Of a stretch of 64,000 bases of DNA, positions 8,544 to 17,068 are shown one piece after another (the stretch's first letter is position 1; every line of letters starts with the position of its first letter). Under the pieces are notes generated by a model, which was not told the origin of the DNA, ran no database searches, and saw only the letters and a list, made by a program, of their open reading frames with translations. Origin of the DNA: Blastococcus sp. Marseille-P5729 (GTDB lineage Bacteria > Actinomycetota > Actinomycetes > Mycobacteriales > Antricoccaceae); assembly GCF_900292035.1 (NCBI RefSeq), contig NZ_OMPO01000001.1:1061192-1125191 (forward strand), read 5' to 3'. The position numbers and the translations under genes were made by a program.

Positions 8544-10094
8544 TCAGGACTTGCGGGCCCGCGACTTGGTCTTGCGCGGCGGGCGGTCGAAGCCCTCGAC
8601 GTCGCGTAGGTTGATGGCGTAGTCGGCCAACGCCTCGATCAGCGACGGGACGTCGGCGGTCTCGGGCTGGACATCGACCCGCAGACCGAACTCCTTCGCG
8701 GTGGCAGCGGTAGCCGGGCCGATGCAGGCGACGACGGTGCGCGCGTGCGGCTTGCCGGCGATGCCGACCAGGTTGCGGACCGTCGAGCTCGAGGTGAAGC
8801 ACACCGCGTCAAACCCGCCGCCCTTGATCGACTCGCGGATGTGCGCGGCCGGCGGAGCGGCGCGGACGGTGCGGTAGGCGGTGACGTCCTCGATCTCCCA
8901 GCCGGCCTCCTTCAGCCCCTCGGCAAGGGTCTCGGTGGCGATGTCGGCGCGCGGCAGCAGCACCTTGTCGATCGGGTCGAGCACATCGTCGTACGGCGGG
9001 AACACCTCCAGCAGGCCCACGCTGGACTGCTCACCCTCGGGCACCAGCTCGGGAGTGACCCCGAAGGCGCGGACGGCGTCCGCGGTCGCCTCCCCGACAC
9101 AGGCGATCTTCACCCCGGCGAAGGCCCGGGCATCGAGCCCGAAATCGGTGAACTTCTCCCACACGGCCTTCACCGCGTTGGTGGAGGTGAATACGATCCA
9201 CGAGTAGCGGCCGTTGACCAGGCCCTTGATCGCGCGCTCCATCTGCGCAGGGGTGCGCGGCGGCTCGACCGCGATGGTCGGCACCTCGATCGGGATCGCG
9301 CCGTGCTCGCGCAGCAGGTTGCTCATGTCGGCGGCCTGCTCCTTGGTGCGCGGCACCAGCACCTGCCAGCCATAGAGCGCGCGCTTCTCCCACCAGGCGA
9401 ACTTCGCGGTCTGGGCCGCGCCCGGCCCCACGGTGAGCTGCGCCGGGCCCTCGAGCGCCTTGACGTCGGGGTTGCTGCCGGTGAGATCGCCCAGCACGCC
9501 GGCGATGGTCTTCTGCGCGAGCGAGGTCCCATTGACCGTGACGGCGGCCGGCGTCGAGTCCGACAGCCCCGCCTCGATCAGCGCCTTGGCGATCGCCTTG
9601 ACGTCGGGCAGGTCGAAGGTCAGCAGCAGCGTTCCCCCGGCGCCGGCCAGCCCGGCAAGCGAGGTGCCGGCCTCGAAGCCGCGCAGGTCGGCGGTGACCA
9701 CCGTTCCGGCGGTGGGGATGCCGGCGTACGAGGCGATCGAGTGCGGCGCGGCCGCAGCCGCGATCACCTGGTAGGGCACCGAGGAGCGGCTGACCGCAGA
9801 GATCTCCTTGACCATCCGGTCACTGGAGAGGACGTCGCCGGTGACGACGCGCGCGATCCGCGCACCGGTCTTGGCCTCGGCGACGAGCGCCTTGGCCACG
9901 GCGGCCGGGTCGTCGGTCGTCTCGGTCACCTCGCCGCCGAACAGCGCCCGTACCTCGGCGGGTACGTCGGTGTCGACGACCACCACGTCGGCGTGGCGGA
10001 TCGCCTCGGCGCCGCGTCCGGTGATCAGGCTGGCATCGGCCAGGCCGCATCCAACGAACTGGATCCGGCCGGCGCTCTTACGCGCGCGCGTCAT
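8544..10094 (-). CDS. hemD: Uroporphyrinogen-III synthase fused to a degenerate CobA-like methyltransferase domain
   Basis: A two-domain protein of 516 residues. The C-terminal half (about residue 250 on, from GWQVLVPRTKEQAADMSNLL) is HemD, which closes hydroxymethylbilane to uroporphyrinogen III. The N-terminal half is shaped like an SAM-dependent uroporphyrinogen methyltransferase (CobA), but its signatures are eroded: GxGPGDP reads GCGLADA and the GGDPxxxGRGxEE stretch reads TGDVLSSDRMVKE. The fusion is usual in actinobacteria; methyltransferase activity here is doubtful. The start is the ATG of MTRARKSAGR, overlapping the hemC stop as ATGA. Confidence 0.93.
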   Translation of the reverse strand: MTRARKSAGRIQFVGCGLADASLITGRGAEAIRHADVVVVDTDVPAEVRALFGGEVTETTDDPAAVAKALVAEAKTGARIARVVTGDVLSSDRMVKEISAVSRSSVPYQVIAAAAAPHSIASYAGIPTAGTVVTADLRGFEAGTSLAGLAGAGGTLLLTFDLPDVKAIAKALIEAGLSDSTPAAVTVNGTSLAQKTIAGVLGDLTGSNPDVKALEGPAQLTVGPGAAQTAKFAWWEKRALYGWQVLVPRTKEQAADMSNLLREHGAIPIEVPTIAVEPPRTPAQMERAIKGLVNGRYSWIVFTSTNAVKAVWEKFTDFGLDARAFAGVKIACVGEATADAVRAFGVTPELVPEGEQSSVGLLEVFPPYDDVLDPIDKVLLPRADIATETLAEGLKEAGWEIEDVTAYRTVRAAPPAAHIRESIKGGGFDAVCFTSSSTVRNLVGIAGKPHARTVVACIGPATAATAKEFGLRVDVQPETADVPSLIEALADYAINLRDVEGFDRPPRKTKSRARKS

Positions 10095-11017
10095 CGCGTG
10101 CTCCCCATCAGCTCTTGCGCGCCGTCCTCGAGCATCACGCGGGCAAGCCGCTGACCGAGTCCGGCAGCATCGGTAAGTGGTCCGGTGGCCGACAGGCGGA
10201 TGGCATCGCTGCCATCGTGCGCCGTCACGACCGCACGGAGTGATAGCTCGAGACCGTCCTCGGTCTCCACTACCTCGGCGAGGGCTCCCACCGGTGCTGA
10301 GCAACCGGCTTCGAGCTCGGCGAGCAGCGCTCGCTCGGCCTCGACACAGCTACGACTGTAGTTATCGTCGAGCCTTCTGACCAAATCGACGACGTCCTCG
10401 CGTGATGTGAGGCACTCGACCGCGAGCGCGCCCTGGCCCGGAGCCGGCAGCATCTGGATCGGGTCGAGCAGCTCGGTGATCCGATCTCGCAGGCCGAGTC
10501 GGGTCAGTCCGGCGGCAGCGAGGATCACGGCATCGAGCTCGCCGTCGTCGACCTTGGCCAGCCGCGAGCCGACGTTGCCGCGGATGCCGACCACCTCCAG
10601 CCCAAGCCCGAGTGCGCGCAGCTGAGCACCGCGCCGCAGCGAACCGGTGCCGACCTTCGAGCCCGGGGGCAGCTCGGCGAGGGTGAGCCCGTCGCGGGCG
10701 ATCAGCGCATCCCGCGGGTCGACGCGCGTCGGGATCGCGGCCACCACCAGACCGGGCTGTGGCGCGGTCGGCAGGTCCTTCAAGGAGTGGACGGCGAGAT
10801 CGACCGTCCCGCCCAGCAGCTCGTCGCGCAACGCGGAGGTGAACACGCCCTGGCCGGCGAAGGTGTGCAGCGGCGCACTGGTCACATCACCCTGCGTGGT
10901 GACGGTGACGAGCTCGACGGCGCGGCCGGTGGCTGCGGTCAGGGCGTCCGCGACGGTCTGGGACTGGCCGGTGGCCAGCGCCGAGCGGCGGGTTCCGAGC
11001 CGCAATGGTGCGCTCAT
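10091..11017 (-). CDS. hemC: Porphobilinogen deaminase (hydroxymethylbilane synthase)
   Basis: HemC (308 residues) joins four porphobilinogens into hydroxymethylbilane. Cys239 in ELEAGCSAPVGAL is the attachment site of the dipyrromethane cofactor; GTRRSALATGQS at the N terminus and VHSLKDLPT are family signatures. Its ATG overlaps the hemA stop (ATGA) and its stop overlaps the hemD start, so translation is coupled along the operon. Confidence 0.97.
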   Translation of the reverse strand: MSAPLRLGTRRSALATGQSQTVADALTAATGRAVELVTVTTQGDVTSAPLHTFAGQGVFTSALRDELLGGTVDLAVHSLKDLPTAPQPGLVVAAIPTRVDPRDALIARDGLTLAELPPGSKVGTGSLRRGAQLRALGLGLEVVGIRGNVGSRLAKVDDGELDAVILAAAGLTRLGLRDRITELLDPIQMLPAPGQGALAVECLTSREDVVDLVRRLDDNYSRSCVEAERALLAELEAGCSAPVGALAEVVETEDGLELSLRAVVTAHDGSDAIRLSATGPLTDAAGLGQRLARVMLEDGAQELMGSTR

Positions 11018-12321
11018 GCTCCTCCGCCCTGGCTGAGCTGTCGCGCGGACTGTGCGACGTCGGGTGCGACGGCGTCCTCGGCAGGCTGGTCGCCCACGCC
11101 GAAGAGCATCTGCAGCGCCTCGGCATAGGCCTTCCCGGACGGCGTTCCAGCGCTCTCGCGAACCCGTACCTGCGGAGCGTGCAGCATCTTGTCGACGACG
11201 CGCTCGATCGCATACTCGATCTCGGACATCGCGCGGGCATCGACGTCCGGAATCCGGTTCTTCAACCGGCTCACCTCCGCCTCAATGACCTCCTTGGCCC
11301 GGTTCTGCAGCGCCTGCAGGGTCGGTGCGACGGCGGCCCGGCGCTGGCGGGCGACGAACGCGGCGACCTCCTCGCCGATCACCGCCTGCGCCCGGCTGCC
11401 GTCGACGGTGACGTCGGCAGCGGCCGCGCGCTGCTTGATCTGCTCCATGCCGACGTAGGTGACCGATTCCAGCGTGGCCGCCTCGGCGGAGGCGTTGCGT
11501 GGCAGCGCGAGGTCGATCAGCACCGTGGGGCCCGCGTCACGCAGCAGGCCCTCGCTGATCACGCCCGGTGAGGACCCGAGGGCGGTGACGACGACATCGG
11601 CCCGCCGCAGCGCGCCGACCAGATCGTGCACCACCGTGCCGTCGTACCGGCCGGCCAGCGCCTGCGCCTTCTCGGCGGATCGGTTGAGGATCTCTAGCCG
11701 GTCGACGCCCTCCGCGCGCAGGGAGGCAGCGGCCAGCGAGGCCATCGCACCGGCCCCGACGACGAGAGCGTCGCGGCCGGCCAGGCCGCCGGTGATGCCG
11801 CGGGCCGCGTCGACCGCGACCGAGGCGATGTTGCGCCCGATCTCGTGCATCCCGAGATCGGAGTGCACTCGCTTGCCGACCCGCAGCGCATGCTGAGACA
11901 GCGCGTGCAGCCGGCGTCCGACGGCGTCGCGGTCGATCGCCTCGAGGTAGGCGGTGCGCAGCTGGCCGAGGATCTGCGGCTCGCCCACGACCATCGAGTC
12001 CAGCCCGCTGGCGACCCGCATCATGTGCTCGACCGCGTCCTCGTCGTAGGACACCTGCAGGTAGCCCGACAGATCGTCGCTCGAGACGTCGAGACGGTCG
12101 GCGAGCCAGGCGACGAGCGCGTCCACGCCCGGGTGGAACTTCTCGACGACCGTGAACAGCTCAATGCGGTTGCAGGTCGAGAGGATCATCGCCTCGGTCA
12201 CCGGCTCGGCGGCCAGCACCTCCGTGAGCGCCTGGTCGAGCTGCTCGGGGGTGACTGCCGCCCGCTCCAGGACGTCCATGGGGGCGTGCTGGTGGGACAG
12301 CCCGACGACGAGGTAGCTCAT
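11014..12321 (-). CDS. hemA: Glutamyl-tRNA reductase
   Basis: HemA (435 residues) reduces glutamyl-tRNA to glutamate-1-semialdehyde and is the committed, usually regulated step of haem synthesis. The catalytic Cys50 lies in MILSTCNRIELF; the NADPH-binding domain starts near ALVVGAGAMASLAA, and a C-terminal dimerisation helix follows. The reading frame is open far upstream, but MSYLVVGLSHQHAPMD is the conserved N terminus and its ATG overlaps the rex stop (ATGA). Confidence 0.97.
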   Translation of the reverse strand: MSYLVVGLSHQHAPMDVLERAAVTPEQLDQALTEVLAAEPVTEAMILSTCNRIELFTVVEKFHPGVDALVAWLADRLDVSSDDLSGYLQVSYDEDAVEHMMRVASGLDSMVVGEPQILGQLRTAYLEAIDRDAVGRRLHALSQHALRVGKRVHSDLGMHEIGRNIASVAVDAARGITGGLAGRDALVVGAGAMASLAAASLRAEGVDRLEILNRSAEKAQALAGRYDGTVVHDLVGALRRADVVVTALGSSPGVISEGLLRDAGPTVLIDLALPRNASAEAATLESVTYVGMEQIKQRAAAADVTVDGSRAQAVIGEEVAAFVARQRRAAVAPTLQALQNRAKEVIEAEVSRLKNRIPDVDARAMSEIEYAIERVVDKMLHAPQVRVRESAGTPSGKAYAEALQMLFGVGDQPAEDAVAPDVAQSARQLSQGGGA

Positions 12322-12998
12322 GAAGCACCTTTCGTTGATGCGCGTGACTTCTGTCGCTGATGGAAGGCCAGGATCTGCAGCTCGCTGGCCAGATCCACGC
12401 GGCGTACGTCGACGCCGGCCGGCGCGCGCAGCGTGGTGGGCGCGAACGACAGGACGCCGGTGATGCCGACCTCGACGAGGATGTCGAGCGCGTCCTGCGC
12501 CGCGTGGGCAGGAGTGGCGATGACGCCGATGCTGTCGCGATAGTTCTCGCCCGCGGTGCGCAGCTCCTCGATGGGCCGCACGGTGATCCCGCCGACCACC
12601 TCGCCGACGTGACCGGGATCGAACAGGCCAACGACGCTGAACCCGCGGGCGGCCAGCCCCGCGTAGCCGGCGAGCGCGTGGCCGAGGTTCCCGACGCCGA
12701 TGATGACGACGGTGCGGCTCTGCTCGACGCCGAGCGTCTCGGCCAGCCGCGCCCGGAGCGTCGGGACGTCGTACCCCACACCGCGGGTGCCGACGGTGCC
12801 GACCCAGGACAGGTCGCGGCGCAGCATCGCGGGATTGACCCCACTGAGGGTGGCGAGCTCGCCGGAGCTGATCAGGGTCCGGCCCGTCAGCTGGTCGACC
12901 ATCCGCAGATACAGCGACAGCCGCCCCAGGGTGGCCTCTGGGATGCGTCGGCCGTCGGTGGTGCGCGCGGTGAGCGGCTGCCCGGCGGCGGTGGTCAC
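12318..12998 (-). CDS. rex: Redox-sensing transcriptional repressor Rex
   Basis: Rex (226 residues) represses respiratory and haem genes and lets go of DNA when NADH is high. The N-terminal winged helix (about residues 15-80) is followed by a Rossmann domain with VVIIGVGNLGHALAGY and a C-terminal helix for domain swapping. I choose the GTG at 12996-12998 because GGAG sits about 7 nt upstream; the in-frame ATG further up (MRAQASS) falls inside the operator and would leave no promoter. The gene leads rex-hemA-hemC-hemD-hemB and carries its own operator upstream. Confidence 0.95.
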   Translation of the reverse strand: MTTAAGQPLTARTTDGRRIPEATLGRLSLYLRMVDQLTGRTLISSGELATLSGVNPAMLRRDLSWVGTVGTRGVGYDVPTLRARLAETLGVEQSRTVVIIGVGNLGHALAGYAGLAARGFSVVGLFDPGHVGEVVGGITVRPIEELRTAGENYRDSIGVIATPAHAAQDALDILVEVGITGVLSFAPTTLRAPAGVDVRRVDLASELQILAFHQRQKSRASTKGAS

Positions 12999-13067
12999 GA
13001 TCTGTCTCCACGAGCTGACCCGGGCGCAGCGGCGTCCGGTGGTAAAGAACGGTGTCAGACTACTCGC

Positions 13068-13085
13068 TTGTGCACGCATGCACAA
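13068..13085. promoter_or_regulatory. Rex operator overlapping the rex-hem promoter
   Basis: The 18-bp site TTGTGCACGCATGCACAA has perfect 7-bp arms (TTGTGCA / TGCACAA) around four bases, the spacing of known Rex sites (TTGTGAA-N4-TTCACAA type). It is 70 bp upstream of the rex GTG. On the minus strand TTGTGC could act as a -35 followed 17 bp later by TAGTCT as -10, so bound Rex would block the promoter. Autoregulation of rex and the haem genes is inferred. Confidence 0.85.
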
Positions 13086-13102
13086 AATCGGCACAACGAC
13101 CC

Positions 13103-13354
13103 TCAGCACGCTCCCCGCGCCGCGAGGGCGCGGCGCAGCGCGGTCTCGTCGATGCGGAAGTGTGCGTGCTCGTCGCCGTCCAGCAGCAAGACCGGCACCC
13201 GCTCGCCGTACTCCGCGACCAGCTCCGCGTCGGTGTCGATGTCGACCACCCGGGCGCTGAGCCCGTAGTCGGGCAGGATCTGCGCGAGGTCGTCGCGCGC
13301 GATCTCGCATAGGTGGCATCCAGCGCGGGACATGAGGACGACGTCGATGCTCAT
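13103..13354 (-). CDS. Glutaredoxin-like protein (Rv0508 type)
   Basis: An 83-residue thioredoxin-fold protein with a CxxC active site (SRAGCHLCEIARDDL) and the conserved cis-proline in RVPVLLLDG. It belongs to the glutaredoxin-like family found beside hemA in many actinobacteria and probably handles a protein or mycothiol disulfide. A -10-like TAGGGT ends 6 nt before its ATG, suggesting a leaderless transcript. It lies just upstream of the Rex operator but has its own start signal. Confidence 0.85.
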   Translation of the reverse strand: MSIDVVLMSRAGCHLCEIARDDLAQILPDYGLSARVVDIDTDAELVAEYGERVPVLLLDGDEHAHFRIDETALRRALAARGAC

Positions 13355-13452
13355 GCCGCCACCCTACGAGGCATCGCCGGGCCGCGCGCCGGACGTCGGC
13401 GTCCGGTGGTGGACATCAGTAATGTGGTAGGACAACGCGGGAGGGAGAACGC

Positions 13453-14460
13453 GTGCTAGTGCCGTTCCTCAGCAAGAAGAGCCCCGCCGAGGCGCGCGCA
13501 CGCGCCAAGGCCGCGGGCACGGCAGCGGCTGCCGCCGCGGAGGTCGCACCGAGCGCCGAGATCCCTGTCGATCCGAAGGCGGCCGCCTTCTTCGACGTCG
13601 ACAACACGATGATGGTGGGCGCGTCGATCTTCCATTTCGCCAAGGGTCTGGCCACGCGCAAGTTCTTCACCACCGGCGATCTGGCGTCGATGGTGTATCA
13701 GCAGGCGAAGTTCCGGCTCATCGGCTCGGAGAACACCGATGACATCCACGCCTCCCGCGACCGCGCGCTGGCCTTCGTCAAGGACGTCGAGGTGGAGACG
13801 ATTCGCCGGCTCGGCGAGGAGATCTACGACGAAGAGATGGCGCAGAAGATCTACTCGGGGACCCGGGCGCTGGCCCAGATGCACCTCGATGCCGGTCAAC
13901 GGGTGTGGTTGGTGACCGCCACCCCGGTCGAGCTGGCCACCGTGATCGCCGACCGACTGGGCCTGACCGGCGCCATCGGGACCGTCGCCGAGCAGATCGA
14001 CGGCCGCTACACCGGACGACTGGTCGGGGAGATGATGCACGGCACCGCCAAGGCCGAGGCGATCACGGCGATCGCCGCGCGGGACGGCCTGGACCTGTCG
14101 CGCTGCACGGCGTACTCGGACTCGATCAACGACCTGCCCATGCTCACGCTGGTCGGGCACGCGGTGGCGGTCAACCCCGACCCGGATCTGCGCCGCGAGG
14201 CGATCGAGCGCGGATGGGAGATCCGCGACTACCGTACCGGCCGCAAAGCGGTGATGATCGGCGCGCTGTTGACGGTCAGCGCGGCCGCGAGCGCCGCGCT
14301 CGCGGTGGCCGCGCTGGCGGCATGGCGGGCCATCCAGCGACGGCAGGCTCGGGCCATCATGCCGCCGGGCCCGGCTGACCGGCTCAGAAGAAGGTTCGAT
14401 CTCGCTGCCGAAGCAGTGCGTACAGCCGCGATTGAATACGCTCGCGCACCTGGTCGGTGA
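13453..14460 (+). CDS. HAD-IB family phosphatase with C-terminal membrane anchor (SerB1-like)
   Basis: A 335-residue haloacid-dehalogenase phosphatase. Motif I is FFDVDNTMM, motif II LVTATP, and motif [14 protein letters not shown] hydrophobic Ala-rich segment at about residues 273-295 can anchor it to the membrane, and a basic tail follows. The likely orthologue in Mycobacterium tuberculosis is SerB1 (Rv0505c). The true substrate is unknown: phosphoserine or a lipid phosphate are both possible. The GTG start follows a GGGAGAAC ribosome site. Its last 77 bp overlap the convergent acyltransferase gene. Confidence 0.88.
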   Translation: MLVPFLSKKSPAEARARAKAAGTAAAAAAEVAPSAEIPVDPKAAAFFDVDNTMMVGASIFHFAKGLATRKFFTTGDLASMVYQQAKFRLIGSENTDDIHASRDRALAFVKDVEVETIRRLGEEIYDEEMAQKIYSGTRALAQMHLDAGQRVWLVTATPVELATVIADRLGLTGAIGTVAEQIDGRYTGRLVGEMMHGTAKAEAITAIAARDGLDLSRCTAYSDSINDLPMLTLVGHAVAVNPDPDLRREAIERGWEIRDYRTGRKAVMIGALLTVSAAASAALAVAALAAWRAIQRRQARAIMPPGPADRLRRRFDLAAEAVRTAAIEYARAPGR

Positions 14461-15313
14461 GCTCGAAGACCCCCATCGGGTCATCGGCCGCCTCGCTGCC
14501 GAGGTGCGCGGTCTGGATCGGGTCGCCGATCTCAATGATCCATCGGCTCGGCAGCGGAATCACCCCGAGCAGGCCGAGCAGCGGGAAGGTGGGCGTCACC
14601 GGGAAGTACGGGAAGCCGAGGGCTCGTGCGAGCGGCGTGATGTCGCCGATCATCGGGTAGGCCTCCTCGGCACCGACGATCGCGACCGGGATGATCGGCA
14701 CGCCGGCGCGCAGCGCGGTGGCCACGACCCCGCCGCGACCGAAGCGTTGTAGCCGGTAGCGCTGCGACCAGCCTTTCCCGACGCCCTTGAAGCCCTCGGG
14801 GAAGACCCCCACCAGCTCGCCGTCTGCCAGCAGTCGGGACGCGTCGTCCGCACTGGCCAGGGTGCCGCCCGAGCGGCGCGCGAAGTCGCCTACGACCGGC
14901 AGGCTGAAGACCAGATCCGCTGCCAGCAACCGCAGGAAGCGGTGATCGGGGGTGTTGCGGTGGACGGCGTAGGAAAGCATGAAGCCGTCGAGCGGGATGG
15001 TGCCGGAGTGGTTGGCGACCAGCAGCGCGGGGCCGTCCACCGGGATCCGCTCGGTGCCGAGCATCTCGACGTGGAACCACTTCTCGTACAACACCTTGGC
15101 GATCGGGTAGATCACGCCCTCAGTGAAGTCAGCATCGAGACCGAACTCGTCGACGTCGTACTCGCCGGTGATCCGCCGCCGAATGAAGGCGACCAGTCGC
15201 GCCAGCGCGCGCTCGAGCTCGGGGTTGGTGCGGGCCAGCTTCTCGGCGGCGTCCACCACGGCACCCACCGCGGCGAGCGCCGGGTCCAGACCCGGCCCCC
15301 GCGCCTGGCTCAC
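14384..15313 (-). CDS. Lysophospholipid acyltransferase family protein (Rv0502-like)
   Basis: A 309-residue PlsC-like acyltransferase. The catalytic His/Asp pair is in [14 protein letters not shown] (spacing of six residues rather than the usual four, as in a diacylglycerol-acyltransferase-like subgroup), and the acceptor-binding block is [11 protein letters not shown]. It probably acylates a glycerolipid or a related polyketide or lipid acceptor at the membrane. The GTG start overlaps the epimerase stop by four bases, so the two are likely one operon. The 3' end lies inside the opposite-strand HAD gene. Confidence 0.88.
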   Translation of the reverse strand: MSQARGPGLDPALAAVGAVVDAAEKLARTNPELERALARLVAFIRRRITGEYDVDEFGLDADFTEGVIYPIAKVLYEKWFHVEMLGTERIPVDGPALLVANHSGTIPLDGFMLSYAVHRNTPDHRFLRLLAADLVFSLPVVGDFARRSGGTLASADDASRLLADGELVGVFPEGFKGVGKGWSQRYRLQRFGRGGVVATALRAGVPIIPVAIVGAEEAYPMIGDITPLARALGFPYFPVTPTFPLLGLLGVIPLPSRWIIEIGDPIQTAHLGSEAADDPMGVFELTDQVRERIQSRLYALLRQRDRTFF

Positions 15314-16329
15314 CGGTCACCGCGCAGCGCCGCGCGCAGCACCCGTAACGGCATCGTCGAGGTGATGCCGCGCCCGTTCAGGTAATCGTCGAAGGCGCCA
15401 ACAGTGGAGTACACGGGACGATAGGCCAGCCGCTCCCGCGCCAGTGTGGTGTCCATCGCGCGACCGTACCTGAGGAACTGAATGTGCTCGGAGGTGAAGT
15501 CGGCGAAGCCCAGCGCCCGCACGAGCCGGCTCACCGCCGTGGCGGCAGGGCCGACGACGGGCAGCGGCACCCGGCCGGCGCGGAGGATCGCCTGCGATAG
15601 CAGCATCACGTCGGGGGCGGCGACATTGAACACCCCCGCGGCGGCGCCGTCGGTGCGGGCGACACAGGCGACCAGCGCATCGACCGCATCGCGCTCGTGC
15701 AGCAGCTGCAGGCGTGGGTCGTAGCCCGCGATCATCGGAACCGCCTTGAGCATGAAGTACGGGGCGAGCACCGAGTCGATCTGCGGACCGATGAAGTTGG
15801 CGAAGCGCAGCATGGTCACGACGACGTCCGGACGGCGGCGCATGAAGCTGCGCACGTACCCCTCGACGTCCTGCGCATCCCGGCCGTAGCCCCCGGCGAG
15901 GGTCCGGGGCTGCATCTGCTCGGTGAACATCGCCGGATCCCGGCCACTGGAGCCGTACACCGCGCTAGCGGACTTCACGATCAGCCGCCGCACCCGCTCG
16001 GCGTGCTGGCAGGCAGCCAGCAGCCGCATCGTGCCCATCACGTTCGCCTCCTTCATGGAGGCTCGGCCGCCCGAGGCACTTGGCGAGGCGTTGATGTCAG
16101 TGTGGACGACGGTGTCGACGGACGCCGAGTCGACCACCTTGGCAATGAGCGGGCTGCGGATGTCAGCGCGCACGAACTCCGCCCGCGTGTGGCCCGTCAG
16201 CTCGCTGTGCGGGGCGCTGACGTCGACGCCGATGACGCGCTCGATGGATTCGTCCTCCGCGAGCGCCTTCGCGGTAGCCGCGCCAAGGAATCGGCTGACG
16301 CCGGTGACGAGGACGACGCGAGCGGTCAC
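15310..16329 (-). CDS. NAD-dependent epimerase/dehydratase family protein (Rv0501 GalE2-like)
   Basis: An extended SDR protein of 339 residues. The N-terminal nucleotide-binding loop is VTGVSRFLGAATA and a Ser in SASAVYGSSG matches the family's active-site region. The expected YxxxK is not intact: the Tyr of GGYGRDAQDVEGYV has Ala four residues later instead of Lys. It may bind substrate without catalysis, or use another base. It sits between a small basic protein and the acyltransferase, the same order as in mycobacteria. The start is GTG. Confidence 0.8.
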   Translation of the reverse strand: MTARVVLVTGVSRFLGAATAKALAEDESIERVIGVDVSAPHSELTGHTRAEFVRADIRSPLIAKVVDSASVDTVVHTDINASPSASGGRASMKEANVMGTMRLLAACQHAERVRRLIVKSASAVYGSSGRDPAMFTEQMQPRTLAGGYGRDAQDVEGYVRSFMRRRPDVVVTMLRFANFIGPQIDSVLAPYFMLKAVPMIAGYDPRLQLLHERDAVDALVACVARTDGAAAGVFNVAAPDVMLLSQAILRAGRVPLPVVGPAATAVSRLVRALGFADFTSEHIQFLRYGRAMDTTLARERLAYRPVYSTVGAFDDYLNGRGITSTMPLRVLRAALRGDR

Positions 16330-16348
16330 AGCGGCGGCCCCGCCTCCG

Positions 16349-16447
16349 CTACTTCTTGTTCCTGCGCTGCACGCGCGTGCGCTTGAGCAGCTTGCGGTGC
16401 TTCTTCTTCGCCATACGCTTGCGACGCTTCTTGATGACTGAACCCAT
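16349..16447 (-). CDS. Very small basic protein, AURKAIP1/COX24-like (Rv0500B type)
   Basis: A 32-residue Lys/Arg-rich peptide starting [19 protein letters not shown] and ending RRNKK. It matches the actinobacterial AURKAIP1/COX24-domain peptide encoded next to bldC, which I recall as a small-subunit ribosome-associated protein in mycobacteria. AAGGAT lies 5 nt before the ATG. It is easy to miss in automatic annotation because of its size. The order relative to galE2-like and bldC is the mycobacterial one. Confidence 0.85.
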   Translation of the reverse strand: MGSVIKKRRKRMAKKKHRKLLKRTRVQRRNKK

Positions 16448-16568
16448 GAAAATCCTTACGATCGCTCCTCGCAGCAGCCGCCACGAGAATGGCTGAGCCG
16501 GACAATCTTACCTGTCCGGGTCAGTGTGTGCTCACCCGCGGCGGGCCTCGGCCCGGGCGGAGAGGTGC

Positions 16569-16787
16569 CTAGGCGGTCTCGATGAACGCTCCGTCGAGGT
16601 AATCGTGCACGGCCTTCTCCGGAACCCGGAACGAGCGGCCGACGCGTACCGCGGGCAGCTCACCGGAGTGCACCAGGCGGTAGACGGTCATCTTGGAGAC
16701 ACGCATGATCGAGGCGACCTCTGCAACGGTCAGGAACTTGACCTCCGAGACGCCCGCGGCATCCTTGGGCGTGGCCTTCTTCGTCAT
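16569..16787 (-). CDS. bldC: BldC-type MerR-like DNA-binding protein (excisionase family)
   Basis: A 72-residue protein consisting of a single winged-helix domain: VKFLTVAEVASIMRVSKMTV, then the wing GELPAVRVGRSFRVPEKAV. It is the BldC / Rv0500A family; in Streptomyces BldC binds direct repeats cooperatively to control development. Despite the excisionase label there is no phage context. The 281 bp upstream contain no gene and are likely its regulatory region. Confidence 0.92.
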   Translation of the reverse strand: MTKKATPKDAAGVSEVKFLTVAEVASIMRVSKMTVYRLVHSGELPAVRVGRSFRVPEKAVHDYLDGAFIETA

Positions 16788-17068
16788 TGCTCACCATTGT
16801 CTCTCGGCACGTGTCGCCCGTCAGCTTCCCCACCGACGCAAGACACGCACGTGCTTAAGGCACAGTAGCGTGATTGATGAGACCGGCGCGACCCTTGATC
16901 TTTGTGAGTGACACAACGTTTTCATTACGACGACGCGCGGCGCGGCTCTGATACCGGCGCTCGGGCGAATTGACCGGACGCCCGGCCAGTTCGCCGTTCC
17001 CGACGCCGGACCAGCTCCGCACGCACCAATTACTCGCGGACGGGCATCGAGACCGCCGGGGATTCATG

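Noticed and set aside
8745-10154. Plus-strand open frame of 469 codons antisense to hemD
   Set aside because: No recognisable domain and Arg/Gly/His-rich composition; the minus strand encodes HemD.
13070-13080. Upstream ATG for Rex (MRAQASS)
   Set aside because: It lies in the operator and has no ribosome site; the GTG at 12998 has GGAG at the right distance.
16569-16787. Phage excisionase
   Set aside because: The excisionase-like fold is BldC; there is no integrase or attachment site and the synteny is core genome.
16902-16916. TTGTGAGTGACACAA upstream of bldC as a Rex or CRP site
   Set aside because: Arms of five with a five-base centre fit neither Rex (7-4-7) nor CRP (TGTGA-N6-TCACA) spacing.
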